DNA from: Alphaproteobacteria bacterium UBA6324
Lineage (GTDB): Bacteria > Pseudomonadota > Alphaproteobacteria > CAAGCB01 > CAG-977
DNA length: 46,474 bases
Assembly: GCA_002439085.1 (NCBI GenBank)
Contig: DJSW01000010.1
Coordinates: forward strand, 1 to 46,474
Direction of reading: 5' to 3'
Positions 1 to 8,574 of the stretch are shown here, piece after piece; the first letter of the stretch is position 1, and every line of letters starts with the position of its first letter. Below the pieces are notes generated by a model, which saw nothing but the letters and a program-made list of their open reading frames with translations, ran no database searches and was not told the origin of the DNA. A program made the position numbers and the translations under genes.

Positions 1-557
<557 letters not shown>

Positions 558-631
558 GTTCTTCGTTCGTATGTACAATCTACATACAGACGGGCGCAAG
601 ATTGAACGAACGCTTCAAACGTCGAAGACCG

Positions 632-771
632 TAGCATTACTTGAACCGGTGGTTATAGCAAAGGAGAAACACGCGATCCCATCTCGAACTCGACTGTGAA
701 ACCCTTTAACGCCAATGGTACTTTGTCTCAAGACACGGAAGAGTAGGAAGCCGCCGGCTCTAGTAATGCTA
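632..771 (+). other. Precursor processing stem around 5S rRNA
   Basis: TAGCATTACT (632-641) and AGTAATGCTA (762-771) are perfect reverse complements flanking the 5S gene. In the transcript they would form a 10-bp stem just outside helix I, the usual setting for RNase cleavage (RNase E or III family) that frees pre-5S. Pairing is seen directly; the processing role is inferred. Confidence 0.75.
645..758 (+). rRNA. rrf: 5S ribosomal RNA
   Basis: Typical bacterial 5S sequence: GAAACACGCGATCCCAT, CGAACTCGACTGTGAAAC and GGTACT blocks in order. Helix I closes between CCGGTGG (646-652) and CCGCCGG (751-757), which fixes the mature ends to within a base or two. It follows the 23S by about 90 bases in the same transcript. 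No tRNA follows it before the terminator, whereas many alphaproteobacterial rrn operons carry an initiator tRNA there; in this window that tRNA sits alone at 17130. Confidence 0.95.
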
Positions 772-804
772 TTTGCGTTGCTCTCAACGTTCATTCTCCC
801 TTCC

Positions 805-840
805 AAGCCCTGAAGCCCAACGCTTCAGGGCTTTCTCTTT
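805..840 (+). terminator. Rho-independent terminator of the rRNA operon
   Basis: An 11-bp perfect stem, AAGCCCTGAAG (805-815) with CTTCAGGGCTT (823-833), has a 7-base loop and is followed by a T-rich tail. It lies 47 bases after the 5S gene with no further RNA gene before it, so it ends the rrn operon. Confidence 0.9.
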
Positions 841-1023
841 ACATGAAATACGCGCCACATTAGGCCTGCTCCCGCACTGCCCTCATAACTGTCGGAATTA
901 TGCAAAAAAGCCCGCTTCTCCCCCGCGCGTGCAAAACGGCAGGAGCCCCCTGCCTCAGAGCGGCCAAAAATACGCCGGAAATCAGGAGGAAATAGCCTCG
1001 GCGCCAATCTATATTCTTGGATA
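841..1023. other. Intergenic stretch without recognisable features
   Basis: Between the rRNA terminator and the small minus-strand reading frame at 1024 I see no RNA gene, no coding region with plausible composition and no convincing promoter. Short frames on both strands here start without ribosome-binding sites. Confidence 0.5.
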
Positions 1024-1191
1024 CTAAGCAAAAAAATCCTGAGTGGCAAAATACAGGACGCCGCTATCGGCAACACTCAGCTTCCAGATAAATGCATAAA
1101 TCAAACACAGAAAAGCCCAAGCACCGGGCGTGACGTTGATCGGCGGCCTGTGCGTCAACCGGCTGTTGACGCTTTTAATGACGCTCGCCAT
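1024..1191 (-). CDS. Possible small membrane protein, 55 residues
   Basis: A minus-strand frame runs from ATG at 1191 to TAG at 1024. It encodes a basic N-terminal part (MASVIKSVNSRLTHRPP), a hydrophobic stretch (AWAFLCLIYAFIWKLSV, about residues 24-40) that could span a membrane once, and a short polar tail ending QDFFA. Codon choice resembles the host genes, but the ribosome-binding site (CGGCGGA) is weak and I recognise no family. It lies 58 bases past the end of the extended glycosyltransferase frame on the same strand and could be its last gene. The hairpin at 1152-1172 lies inside it. Confidence 0.35.
   Translation of the reverse strand: MASVIKSVNSRLTHRPPINVTPGAWAFLCLIYAFIWKLSVADSGVLYFATQDFFA
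1152..1172. repeat. 8-bp inverted repeat (hairpin)
   Basis: GCGTCAAC (1152-1159), loop CGGCT, GTTGACGC (1165-1172). On the plus strand it is followed by TTTTAATG, so it resembles a weak terminator, but it also falls inside the possible small gene on the minus strand. Function undecided. Confidence 0.4.
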
Positions 1192-1249
1192 GTAACCGTC
1201 CGCCGATGTCGAAATTTAAAAAAAAGCGTTTTAAACCGCAAGTGAGATT

Positions 1250-2528
1250 TTATACGGAAGCTTTATTTTTTAAAAAATTTTTATATGCGATATTTTGTTT
1301 TGTCGGATTGAATTTATATCCTTTCCACCTGAATCTGAAAAAATTCTTTAAACGGCCGAAAGAGGTTTCGTAAAGAATTTTGTACAAGAGTTTTTCAAAT
1401 TTGTTCGGGGAAATGAAACAGTCGGCGCATCGCGACACCAAGGCGGCTTGTTCGGTGTTTTCGCCGACGAGGGAAATCAAGCATTTGTATGCGGCATTTT
1501 CCTTGTTTCCGTAAACCCGTCCCCAATCTTCAAAGAAGCGATCAAATATTCTCGTCTTTGTTGAAAATCAAGGGGGGGGTGGTATTAAAAGATGGTAAAA
1601 TTGCCATCATTTCTTGCGTTACTTGAAAATAAAACGGGCCGAAACCATGGTGGGTCGGCAGAGGCGCATAAAAAGCGTCCGATTGATGGCATTCTATATG
1701 TTTAATGGCGTTTAAAGAATTTTGAAGCGCGTTTATATGATGGTCGGCGGTGCGGTTTAAAATGATCAAACGTTGCCGGTCGTTCATTAAAACAACGTTA
1801 TGCGCCAAAGTCCCGTTGGTCGTCGCGACGGTTTCCGCACCGCTGAACAGATTGATTTGTTCCTGCAAAGAAAGCCTTTCCGGATAAATTATTTTATAAC
1901 CGTTCGCTTTGAAGAGTTTTTCAAAAACGTCTTCCCCGTAAGGAAGAGGAGAATTGGGGGTGCTGAATTTCCGGCGGCTCAGGTATATTTTTTTATATTT
2001 TGAGGGGCTCGCCGCATTCTTAACCGCATCAAACGGGATTTTGAACTCTTCCGCTATGTAAAGATCGCCTTTTTCCATAACAAAAGAGGGTTCGGGGACG
2101 ATGACGCTTTTAAAACGCGTCGGTTTCATAATAAAAACAAAACGATTTTCGGGAATTCCCGTCAGTTTTAAAAAATCAAGAATCCTGTGCTCGGGCTTTT
2201 CCGGTGTTGAAAAAACGATGGGCAGATTGCTTTCTTTCCAGTGTTTGACGGCGTACCATAAATGAATGCAGGCGTTAACGATAAAATGTCCCCAATGTTT
2301 GCACAACATACCGCCGTAAATCACGTCCTCAGGGATGAAATCGCATTTCCCGTCCGGCATGATGTGCGTGTCGCCGCTATGTTGAATGGAAAAAGGAACG
2401 ATCCGGTTGTCCTCGGTCAGCACGCAAGGAAGGCCGCCGCCTCCTTTTCTATGCGCCACTGTTATGCAAGCATTGTTTTGTTTGACAAAAGACAACGGAT
2501 GTTTTGTTATTTCTATTTTTTTTGCCAT
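1250..2528 (-). pseudogene. Family 61 (DUF563-like) glycosyltransferase, probably frameshifted near its C-terminus
   Basis: The first frame runs from 2528 to a TGA at 1542 (328 residues). It shows the layout of GT61/DUF563 enzymes, which add sugars to cell-surface glycans: HWGHFIVNACIHLWYA, then KKIYLSRR, then PERLSLQEQINLFSGAE and TTNGTLAHN near the C-terminus. The start at 2528 (MAKKIEITK) is preferred over an upstream ATG because GGGAGGG lies about 9 bases before it and a promoter sits just upstream. Past the TGA, frame +1 stays open for about 100 codons (FDRFFEDWGRVYGN to NKASV, stop at 1250) without an ATG, so the gene probably lost or gained a base between about 1545 and 1566. AT-rich, unlike its neighbours, and alone, which suggests horizontal acquisition. 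Acceptor and sugar cannot be told. If the shift is not real, the gene is simply 1542-2528. Confidence 0.65.
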
Positions 2529-2552
2529 TACCAATTTCCCTCCCCCGTTTTT

Positions 2553-2581
2553 TTTATAATTAAAAATTTCAAGCGCGTCAA
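2553..2581 (-). promoter_or_regulatory. Sigma-70 type promoter of the glycosyltransferase gene
   Basis: On the minus strand TTGACG (-35, 2581-2576), a 17-base spacer and TATAAA (-10, 2558-2553) make a near-consensus promoter. Transcription would start about 18 bases before the chosen start codon at 2528. Confidence 0.75.
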
Positions 2582-2660
2582 GGTTGGCGATTTTCCGCTT
2601 TCTTTTACCAACTGGGGGCGGTATGTTCGGTGCAGGCAACAACACAGGAAAAGGTCGCGA

Positions 2661-3605
2661 ATGTCTTTACCGGAATTGAAAGTTTTACTGGCGTCCCCGC
2701 GCGGATTTTGCGCCGGCGTGACGCGCGCCGTTCAAATCGTGTCGATGGCTTTGAAAAAATTCGGCACGCCCGTTTATGTGCGTCACGAAATCGTGCATAA
2801 CAAGTACGTCGTGCAGAAACTGGCCGGCGAAGGCGCGGTGTTCGTCAACGAATTGGACGAAGTGCCGGACGGCGCGGTCGTCATTTTTTCCGCGCACGGC
2901 GTACCGCTTTCCGTCGTCGCCGAAGCCAAACGCCGCGGGTTGACGACGATCGACGCGACGTGTCCGTTGGTGGAAAAGGTGCACCGCGAGGCCGCGAAGA
3001 ATTTTGAGCAGGGGCGCAAAACCCTGTTAATCGGGCACGAGGGACATCCGGAGGTCATCGGCACGATGGGGCAGATTCCGGCCGGTGAAATGAAGCTGAT
3101 ATCGACGGTGGACGACATCGCGTCCGTTCCCGACGAATGGGCGGATCATTTGGGCTATGTGACGCAGACGACGTTGTCGCTGGATGAAACGGCCGCATTG
3201 GTTCAGGCGCTGCAAAGCCGTTTTCCCGCGATTGTGAAACCGCACCAGAACGACATTTGCTACGCGACGACGAACCGGCAAAAGGCGGTCAAGGCGATCG
3301 CCGCGCTGTGCGATTCGATCATGGTGATCGGCGCGCCCAATTCGTCAAACTCGAAACGTCTGGTCGAAGTGGCGCGCGAAGCCGGATGTCCGCATTCCGT
3401 TTTGGTGCAAAGGGCGTCGGAAATCGACTGGGCGCTGTTGACCGGCGTGAAAACGCTGGGCATCACCGCGGGCGCGTCCGCGCCGGAGGAATTGGTGGCC
3501 GAAGTCATTGATGCGTTGCGCAAAAACTTTGCCATCACGGTGTCCGAGGTCGTCGAAACAGAGGAAAAAGTGCGCTTTCCCCTGCCGGAATCGTTGCGGG
3601 ATTGA
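2661..3605 (+). CDS. ispH: 4-hydroxy-3-methylbut-2-enyl diphosphate reductase
   Basis: Last enzyme of the MEP isoprenoid pathway. It reduces HMBPP to IPP and DMAPP with a [4Fe-4S] cluster. 314 residues, the family's usual length. The three cluster cysteines are C17 (RGFCAGV), C101 (DATCPLVEKVH) and C200 (NDICYATTNRQ); substrate-binding and catalytic residues appear as H46 (EIVHN), H79 (SAHG) and H129/E131 (EGHPEV). The frame is open further upstream, but ATG 2661 is chosen because AGGAAAAGG precedes it and MSLPELKVLLASPRGFC matches the family start. thrB begins 5 bases after the stop, so the two are co-transcribed, a common alphaproteobacterial arrangement. Confidence 0.97.
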   Translation: MSLPELKVLLASPRGFCAGVTRAVQIVSMALKKFGTPVYVRHEIVHNKYVVQKLAGEGAVFVNELDEVPDGAVVIFSAHGVPLSVVAEAKRRGLTTIDATCPLVEKVHREAAKNFEQGRKTLLIGHEGHPEVIGTMGQIPAGEMKLISTVDDIASVPDEWADHLGYVTQTTLSLDETAALVQALQSRFPAIVKPHQNDICYATTNRQKAVKAIAALCDSIMVIGAPNSSNSKRLVEVAREAGCPHSVLVQRASEIDWALLTGVKTLGITAGASAPEELVAEVIDALRKNFAITVSEVVETEEKVRFPLPESLRD

Positions 3606-3610
3606 ACGCT

Positions 3611-4573
3611 ATGGCGGTTTACACAAAAGTGTCCGACGCCGAATTGGCGGCTTTTTTGGAAAATTACGACTTGGGGGCGTTGGTATCCTTTCAGGGAATC
3701 CGCGAAGGCATTGAAAACAGCAATTATTTCGTGACGACGACGGCGGGGCGTTTCATTTTGACGCTGTTTGAAAAGCGGGTCAAACCGGACGAATTGCCGT
3801 ATTTTTTGAATTTGATGACGCATTTGAACCGCAAAGGGATCGCCTGTCCTTTGACGGTTGTCGGCAAAGACGGCCTGAACCTGCGCGATTTGTGTGGCAA
3901 AAAGGCTTGTCTGACGACGTTTTTGAACGGAAAATCCGTGCGCGACATCACACCCGCCCATTGCGCGGAGCTGGGGGCGGCCATGGCGCGGATGCATCTG
4001 GCCGGATCGGATTATCCGGCGGATCGGGCGAACGACCTGTCCGTTGACGGGTGGGCGACGCTGCTGGATAAAATCGGCGCGGCCGCCGACATGGTCGAAT
4101 CGGGGCTGGCAAAGGAAATGGCGGTCGATTACGCCGATATCAAACGGGATTTTCCGTCCGGTTTGCCACGGGGCGTCATTCACGCCGACCTGTTCCCCGA
4201 TAACGTGTTTTTTGAAAACGGCAAGCTGTCCGGCGTCATTGATTTTTATTTCGCGTGCAACGACGCTTTGGCCTACGAGGTCGCGATTTGTTTGAACGCA
4301 TGGTGTTTCGACGCCGGATCGTGGCGTTTCAATCCGGACAAAGCCCGCGCGATGACGGCCGCGTATCAATCCGTCCGCCCGCTGAACGCCGCGGAAAAGG
4401 CCGCTTTGCCCGTTTTGGCGCGCGGGGCGGCGCTGCGGTTTTTGCTGACCCGCACGTTCGATTGGCTGAACAGGGTTCCGGACGCGTTGGTGACGCCGAA
4501 GGATCCGACCGAGTATATTGCGAAACTGCGGTTTCACCGGTCGGTTTCGGACGCGTCGGTGTACGGCGTTTAA
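3611..4573 (+). CDS. thrB: Homoserine kinase (ThrB, aminoglycoside-phosphotransferase fold)
   Basis: Phosphorylates L-homoserine in threonine synthesis. This is the alphaproteobacterial type with a choline/aminoglycoside-kinase fold, not the GHMP type of E. coli. 320 residues. The catalytic loop is HADLFPDN (191-198) and the metal-binding aspartate is D211 in GVIDF. The start MAVYTKVSDAEL is the usual one for the family; a TTG codon 9 bases earlier is in frame but has no support. It follows ispH by 5 bases. Its 3' end overlaps the convergent membrane-protein gene by 4 bases, with no terminator between. Confidence 0.95.
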   Translation: MAVYTKVSDAELAAFLENYDLGALVSFQGIREGIENSNYFVTTTAGRFILTLFEKRVKPDELPYFLNLMTHLNRKGIACPLTVVGKDGLNLRDLCGKKACLTTFLNGKSVRDITPAHCAELGAAMARMHLAGSDYPADRANDLSVDGWATLLDKIGAAADMVESGLAKEMAVDYADIKRDFPSGLPRGVIHADLFPDNVFFENGKLSGVIDFYFACNDALAYEVAICLNAWCFDAGSWRFNPDKARAMTAAYQSVRPLNAAEKAALPVLARGAALRFLLTRTFDWLNRVPDALVTPKDPTEYIAKLRFHRSVSDASVYGV

Positions 4574-6162
4574 TACGCTTTGCCGTTTTTGTCGATTCTG
4601 AATATGCCGATGCGGATTTTCGGCGTCGCCTGTTTTTCAAAAACGGGCGCGGCGCAAAGCCAATCGCTCATTCCCTTATTGCTACCGCCGAAACGGTTTT
4701 GAACGGGTTCGCGCGCGGAATAGCACGTTTTATCGGCGGATGTCGGATTGACGGCGACATAATAATTGACGCCGTAGTGTTTGAAAACGTTCGTCAAATC
4801 CGTTTGCGCCCCTAAAAAAGCAATCATTTTTTTGTCTTGCGCCATGCCGTCCAGCCGGACGAAATCCGCGCCGGTTTCAAACGCCGTGATGCCCGCGCCC
4901 GCGCCCATGGCGTACCGGCCTTTGTGCGTTTCGGCAAACTCCGCGACCGTTTGCGTCACCGGTTCGTAAAAGGCGGATCGGGGGTGCGTGGCGTAAAACA
5001 CGGAAATCAGGCAAAAGCAGATTCCCAAAACCGCCCACGCCTTTTGCGCCAGATTTTTTTCGCGTCCGCTCAGCTGTCCGTCGATTTTTGATGTCGCGAA
5101 CAAAAACGCGGCGGGCGCACCGGCCGCCAGCGTGTAAAACGCGTATTCTGGCAGGGCGATGTACGTCATCGCACCGACGCCGGCCAGATACAAAACGGGA
5201 TGCCAGATCAGGGTGTAGAAAACGGTGTCCGCGGGCGTCTGTTCCTTGCCCGTCCACGGAAACGACGCGTAGGCCGTCAGCAGTAGCAAAATAACGGGAA
5301 AGGACGCAACCGCGATTGTGCAGGGAATTTGTGCGATATAGCGCACCGGTTCGACGAACAGGACGATCAGCAGCCGCCATGCGGCGCGATCCTGCGATTG
5401 CGCCCAGCCGAGCAGCTCTGTCGGCGCAGGCGTGCCGAACGCGCTTTGCCGCGCGTCCGCCCAGATCATCAACGGCAACAGCCCGACCAGCAGCGCGGGC
5501 AACAGTTTCAGCAACTGCTTTGTCGTGACCGGATTTTTGCGGTTGAACTGGAAATAGAAAACCAGCGCGGCGGTCAGCGGAAACACCAGCGTGTCAAAAC
5601 GCGTTGCGGCACTCAAGCTGACACTTAATCCGAACAAAACGCCGTTCAGGAAAGAGGGAGATTGCAACGCTTTCAACAATAACAAAGCGTTCAGGTACAG
5701 GCACGGAATTGCCAGCGCGGCGTCCGCCCCCGTTTGTCCGGTGTAGAAAAAACAGGCGGCGGCGAACGCCGTTACCAAAAAACGTGCGGCCGGTTCCGGT
5801 GCGTATCCCAGCCGGTCAATCAGTTTGTTCAGCAACAACAGCGTCGCGGCCAAAGCCGCCCCGACCGCCAGCCGCGCCAAAATAAAAAATGCCGTCGAAT
5901 GAACGGGGGCGGCAAAGCTTAACAGGTACAAAATTCCCGCCCAGACGGGGGAATAATCGTTGGTCGGCGTAACGCCGTCAAAGCTGAACGTTCCTGTCGC
6001 GCGGGCGTTTTCAACGATTTTCAACGTGTTGAAAAAGTGTTCCTGAAACCAGAACGGCGCGGGTACGGCCGACGCCAGCGGGGACAGGGCAAAAACAAGG
6101 ATGACGGCCGCGAAACAGGCCGTCATCCCTTTTTTGGAAAACAGGACGGAATCAATGTTCAT
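4570..6162 (-). CDS. Polytopic membrane protein, probable GT-C fold glycosyltransferase
   Basis: 530 residues. A first membrane segment lies near the N-terminus (ACFAAVILVFALSPLA), then a periplasmic loop with FSFDGVTPTNDYSPVW. That motif resembles the F-DG-NPTNGFHPLW motif of bacterial GT-C (lipid-linked sugar) transferases. About nine further hydrophobic segments follow, then a soluble C-terminal domain from about residue 410. Family knowledge suggests transfer of a sugar from polyprenyl-phosphate to a lipid, protein or glycan; the acceptor is unknown. The start MNIDSVLFSKK overlaps the end of nfeD by 11 bases, so it is probably translationally coupled to it. The acidic residues that mark the GT-C active site are not certain here. 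Confidence 0.65.
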   Translation of the reverse strand: MNIDSVLFSKKGMTACFAAVILVFALSPLASAVPAPFWFQEHFFNTLKIVENARATGTFSFDGVTPTNDYSPVWAGILYLLSFAAPVHSTAFFILARLAVGAALAATLLLLNKLIDRLGYAPEPAARFLVTAFAAACFFYTGQTGADAALAIPCLYLNALLLLKALQSPSFLNGVLFGLSVSLSAATRFDTLVFPLTAALVFYFQFNRKNPVTTKQLLKLLPALLVGLLPLMIWADARQSAFGTPAPTELLGWAQSQDRAAWRLLIVLFVEPVRYIAQIPCTIAVASFPVILLLLTAYASFPWTGKEQTPADTVFYTLIWHPVLYLAGVGAMTYIALPEYAFYTLAAGAPAAFLFATSKIDGQLSGREKNLAQKAWAVLGICFCLISVFYATHPRSAFYEPVTQTVAEFAETHKGRYAMGAGAGITAFETGADFVRLDGMAQDKKMIAFLGAQTDLTNVFKHYGVNYYVAVNPTSADKTCYSAREPVQNRFGGSNKGMSDWLCAAPVFEKQATPKIRIGIFRIDKNGKAY

Positions 6163-6598
6163 CGACGGGTTCGACTTCCAACAGCGTGCCGCGCGCGCCG
6201 ACGACTTTGACGGTCGCGCCGACGGGGATGTCGGTCGCGGCCGACGCCAGCCATTGCGTGTCGCCGACGGATATTTTGCCACGTCCCCCCGTCACCGCTT
6301 CGCACACCCGATACGTTTGGCCGATGTATTGCGCCGCGCGGTTGTTCAGTTGCGTGTCAACGGGCGTTTCCCGTCCGGCCATGACTTTTTTGCCGACCAG
6401 AACGGCGATGACGCACAAAACGGCGAACAGCGTTCCCAATACGGCGGGGGACGCGGCCGGAACGATCCACGCGACCAGACCGGTGATCAGCGCGCCGATG
6501 CCGATCCACATGAAAAACACCCCCGGCGTGACGATTTCCAGCACCATCAAAACCATGCCGGCCGTCAGCCACCACCAGTAATCAGCCACCGCCATCAT
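6152..6598 (-). CDS. NfeD family membrane protein
   Basis: 148 residues: three closely spaced hydrophobic segments in the first 75 residues (TAGMVLMVLEIVTPGVFFMW, GALITGLVAWIVPA, LGTLFAVLCVIAVLVG), then a soluble C-terminal domain with the glycine-rich OB-fold pattern of NfeD (GRGKISVGDTQWLA, VVGARGTLLEVEPV). This is the short NfeD type without a ClpP-like protease domain, which is normally paired with a stomatin-like partner; that partner is the next gene upstream, 9 bases away. The pair is thought to organise membrane microdomains. Two consecutive ATG codons (6598 and 6595) can serve as start after AAGGGGG. Confidence 0.88.
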   Translation of the reverse strand: MMAVADYWWWLTAGMVLMVLEIVTPGVFFMWIGIGALITGLVAWIVPAASPAVLGTLFAVLCVIAVLVGKKVMAGRETPVDTQLNNRAAQYIGQTYRVCEAVTGGRGKISVGDTQWLASAATDIPVGATVKVVGARGTLLEVEPVDEH

Positions 6599-6607
6599 GC
6601 CGCCCCC

Positions 6608-7543
6608 TTACCAGACTTTTTTATCGGATTTTTCGCCGCTTTTGGCCAGACTTTCCTTGGCGATTTCGCCGATGCCGGCGATCGACCCCAGAATGTTGGT
6701 CGCTTCGACGGGCAACATGACCATTTTTGAATTGTCGGCCGTGCCGATCGCTTTCAAAGCGTCAAGGTATTTCTGGCCGAGGAAGTAGTTGATGGCGTTG
6801 ATGTTGCCTTTACCGATCGCTTCGGAAACGGCCGCGGTCGCTTTGGCTTCGGCTTCGGCCTGACGTTCGCGGGCTTCGGCGTCGCGGAAAGCGGCCTCTT
6901 TGCGGCCTTCGGCCTGCAGGACGGCGGACTGTTTTTCACCTTCGGCGCGCAGGATCTGCGCCTGACGCAGACCTTCGGCTTCCAGAATTTGGGCGCGTTT
7001 GTCGCGTTCGGCCTTCATCTGGCGCGCCATGGCGTCCACCAGATCGCGCGGCGGGGTGATGTCCTTGATTTCGATACGGGTGACTTTGACGCCCCAAGGT
7101 TCGGTCGCCTGATCGACGACTTCCAGCAAACGGTGGTTGATCACGTCGCGCTGGCTGAGCAGTTCGTCCAGATCCATCGACCCCATGACGGTACGGATGT
7201 TCGTCATGACCAGATTCAAAATCGCGACCTGCAGGGAACGGACTTCGTAAACGGCGTGTGACGCTTCCAAAACCTGAAAGAACACGACGCCGTCAACCGT
7301 GACCATGGCGTTGTCCTTTGTGATGACCTCTTGCGACGGGACATCCAGCACCTGTTCCATCATGTTGACTTTCGCGCCGATGGAATCGACGAACGGGATG
7401 ATCAGGTTCAACCCCGGTTTCAGCGTGTGCGTATAGCGGCCGAACCGCTCGACAGTGTATTCCATTCCCTGCGGAACGGTTTTCACTCCCGCCGAAATCG
7501 CGAAAAAGGCGAGGACGATCAGAAAAATGACGAAAACTTCCAT
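6608..7543 (-). CDS. qmcA: SPFH/stomatin (QmcA-like) protein
   Basis: 311 residues: one N-terminal membrane anchor (VFVIFLIVLAFFAISAGV), an SPFH/band-7 domain (GMEYTVERFGRYTHTLKPGL, VDGVVFFQV, RTVMGSMDLDELLSQRD, VKVTRIEIKDITPP) and a long Ala/Glu coiled coil from about 175 to 255 (repeats such as AQILEAEGLRQAQILRAEGE). Proteins of this type form large ring or cage oligomers on the membrane and associate with NfeD proteins or FtsH-type proteases. GGAG lies 6-7 bases before the ATG. It forms an operon with nfeD and the GT-C protein. Confidence 0.93.
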   Translation of the reverse strand: MEVFVIFLIVLAFFAISAGVKTVPQGMEYTVERFGRYTHTLKPGLNLIIPFVDSIGAKVNMMEQVLDVPSQEVITKDNAMVTVDGVVFFQVLEASHAVYEVRSLQVAILNLVMTNIRTVMGSMDLDELLSQRDVINHRLLEVVDQATEPWGVKVTRIEIKDITPPRDLVDAMARQMKAERDKRAQILEAEGLRQAQILRAEGEKQSAVLQAEGRKEAAFRDAEARERQAEAEAKATAAVSEAIGKGNINAINYFLGQKYLDALKAIGTADNSKMVMLPVEATNILGSIAGIGEIAKESLAKSGEKSDKKVW

Positions 7544-7603
7544 GCCGGAACTCCTGTAAAAGTGTTTGCCGACGGATATTGTATCCGAAAAAAACGCTTT
7601 TGG

Positions 7604-7939
7604 CTATTTTTTAAAGATCAAAAATCCGGCGATCACCAAAAGGACGAACCCCGCGATGTGGTTCCAGCGCAGGTTTTCGCCCAGATAGTAAATCGAAAAC
7701 AGCGCGAACACCGCCAGCGTGATGATTTCCTGCAATCCTTTCAGCTGGGCGGCGGAATAGTATTCGTGGCCGATGCGGTTGGCGGGGACTTGCAGGCAGT
7801 ATTCAAAAAAGGCGATGCCCCAGCTGACCAGAATGACAACCCACAGCGCGGTCGATTTGAATTTCAAATGGCCGTACCACGCGAATGTCATGAAAACGTT
7901 GGAACAGATCAGCAATAAAACGGGGGTTAGGGCGTGCAT
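7604..7939 (-). CDS. DUF486 small membrane protein (DMT-like)
   Basis: 111 residues with four hydrophobic segments. Recognisable DUF486 sequence: SNVFMTFAWYGHLKF, SWGIAFFEYCLQVPANRIG, AQLKGLQEIITLAVF, then FVLLVIAGFLIFKK. The family resembles half of a drug/metabolite transporter, and its function is not known. The start at 7939 (MHALTPVLLL) has AAGGAG well placed; the frame is open for 34 codons further upstream without such a site. It precedes qmcA on the same strand with a 60-base gap that may hold a separate qmcA promoter (GATACAAT with a short CGGATA/TATCCG dyad near 7577-7591). Confidence 0.88.
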   Translation of the reverse strand: MHALTPVLLLICSNVFMTFAWYGHLKFKSTALWVVILVSWGIAFFEYCLQVPANRIGHEYYSAAQLKGLQEIITLAVFALFSIYYLGENLRWNHIAGFVLLVIAGFLIFKK

Positions 7940-8025
7940 GGGGGAAACTCCTTGATGAAGATAAAAAAAACATAACGGTGATAGGCCGAAACGCCACCGG
8001 ATGCAAAAGAAAAATTTGAAAATCC

Positions 8026-8040
8026 GGCACGGATTTTGCA
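8026..8040 (+). promoter_or_regulatory. Sigma-54 (-24/-12) promoter before flgB
   Basis: GGCACG, four bases, TTGCA at 8026-8040 fits the RpoN consensus TGGCACG-N4-TTGCW. The invariant GG (8026-8027) and GC (8038-8039) are separated by exactly 10 bases. Transcription would start near 8051, about 63 bases before flgB. Early basal-body operons are sigma-54 dependent in several alphaproteobacteria such as Caulobacter. The activator site was not identified. Confidence 0.75.
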
Positions 8041-8113
8041 TAATGATTCGCGGATTGCGGATTCACGTTTTTTTAAATAAATGAACGCACAATCAAACGA
8101 AAGGGAGTCAAAA

Positions 8114-8560
8114 ATGGATTTGCAAAGCTTGACGCTTTATCAGATGAGCGAGGAAAAAATGCGCTGGTTGGCGCAGCGCCAATCCGTTCTGGCTCAAAAC
8201 ATCGCGAACGCGGACACGCCGGATTTCATGCCGTCGGACGTCGAACCGCTGACGTTCAAGGAATTTGTCGGCGAAAGCAAACACGTTCCCATGACGCGCA
8301 CGAATCCCGCCCACCGTTCGCGCACGTCGGGCGAAACGAAAATCGCCAAAACGGATCCGGCGCATCTGTCGCCCGTCGCGGACGGCAAGGTGCGCGTGCG
8401 CGAAACGCGCCGTCCGTTTGAAACCAGCATTGACAAAAACGGCATCGTTTTGGAAGAACAGATGGCCAAAATCGACGATACGCGCGGCCAGCACGAACGC
8501 GTCGCCGCTTTGTTCAAGAAAAACGCCGCCCTGCTGGGAACGGCGTTGGGATTGAAATAA
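8114..8560 (+). CDS. flgB: Flagellar basal-body rod protein FlgB
   Basis: Proximal rod subunit exported by the flagellar type III apparatus. 148 residues. The N-terminal rod signature is RQSVLAQNIANADTPDF (about 22-38), and the C-terminal heptad region is QHERVAALFKKNAALLGTAL, both typical of axial proteins. ATG 8114 follows AAGGGAG by 7 bases; an in-frame ATG 33 bases earlier lacks a site. First gene of the sigma-54 flagellar cluster. Confidence 0.95.
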   Translation: MDLQSLTLYQMSEEKMRWLAQRQSVLAQNIANADTPDFMPSDVEPLTFKEFVGESKHVPMTRTNPAHRSRTSGETKIAKTDPAHLSPVADGKVRVRETRRPFETSIDKNGIVLEEQMAKIDDTRGQHERVAALFKKNAALLGTALGLK

Positions 8561-8574
8561 CCGGAGTATAGCGT

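Noticed and set aside
825..1076. Minus-strand frame beginning with a FHVK-like sequence, resembling a parS site read as protein
   Set aside because: The DNA (GTATTTCATGTAAAGA) differs from the parS palindrome at several positions, and the frame shows no family and no ribosome-binding site.
1572..1579. The run of eight G as the exact site of the glycosyltransferase frameshift
   Set aside because: Moving to frame +1 at the run meets TGA immediately after it (near 1566-1569), so the shift must lie beyond that point.
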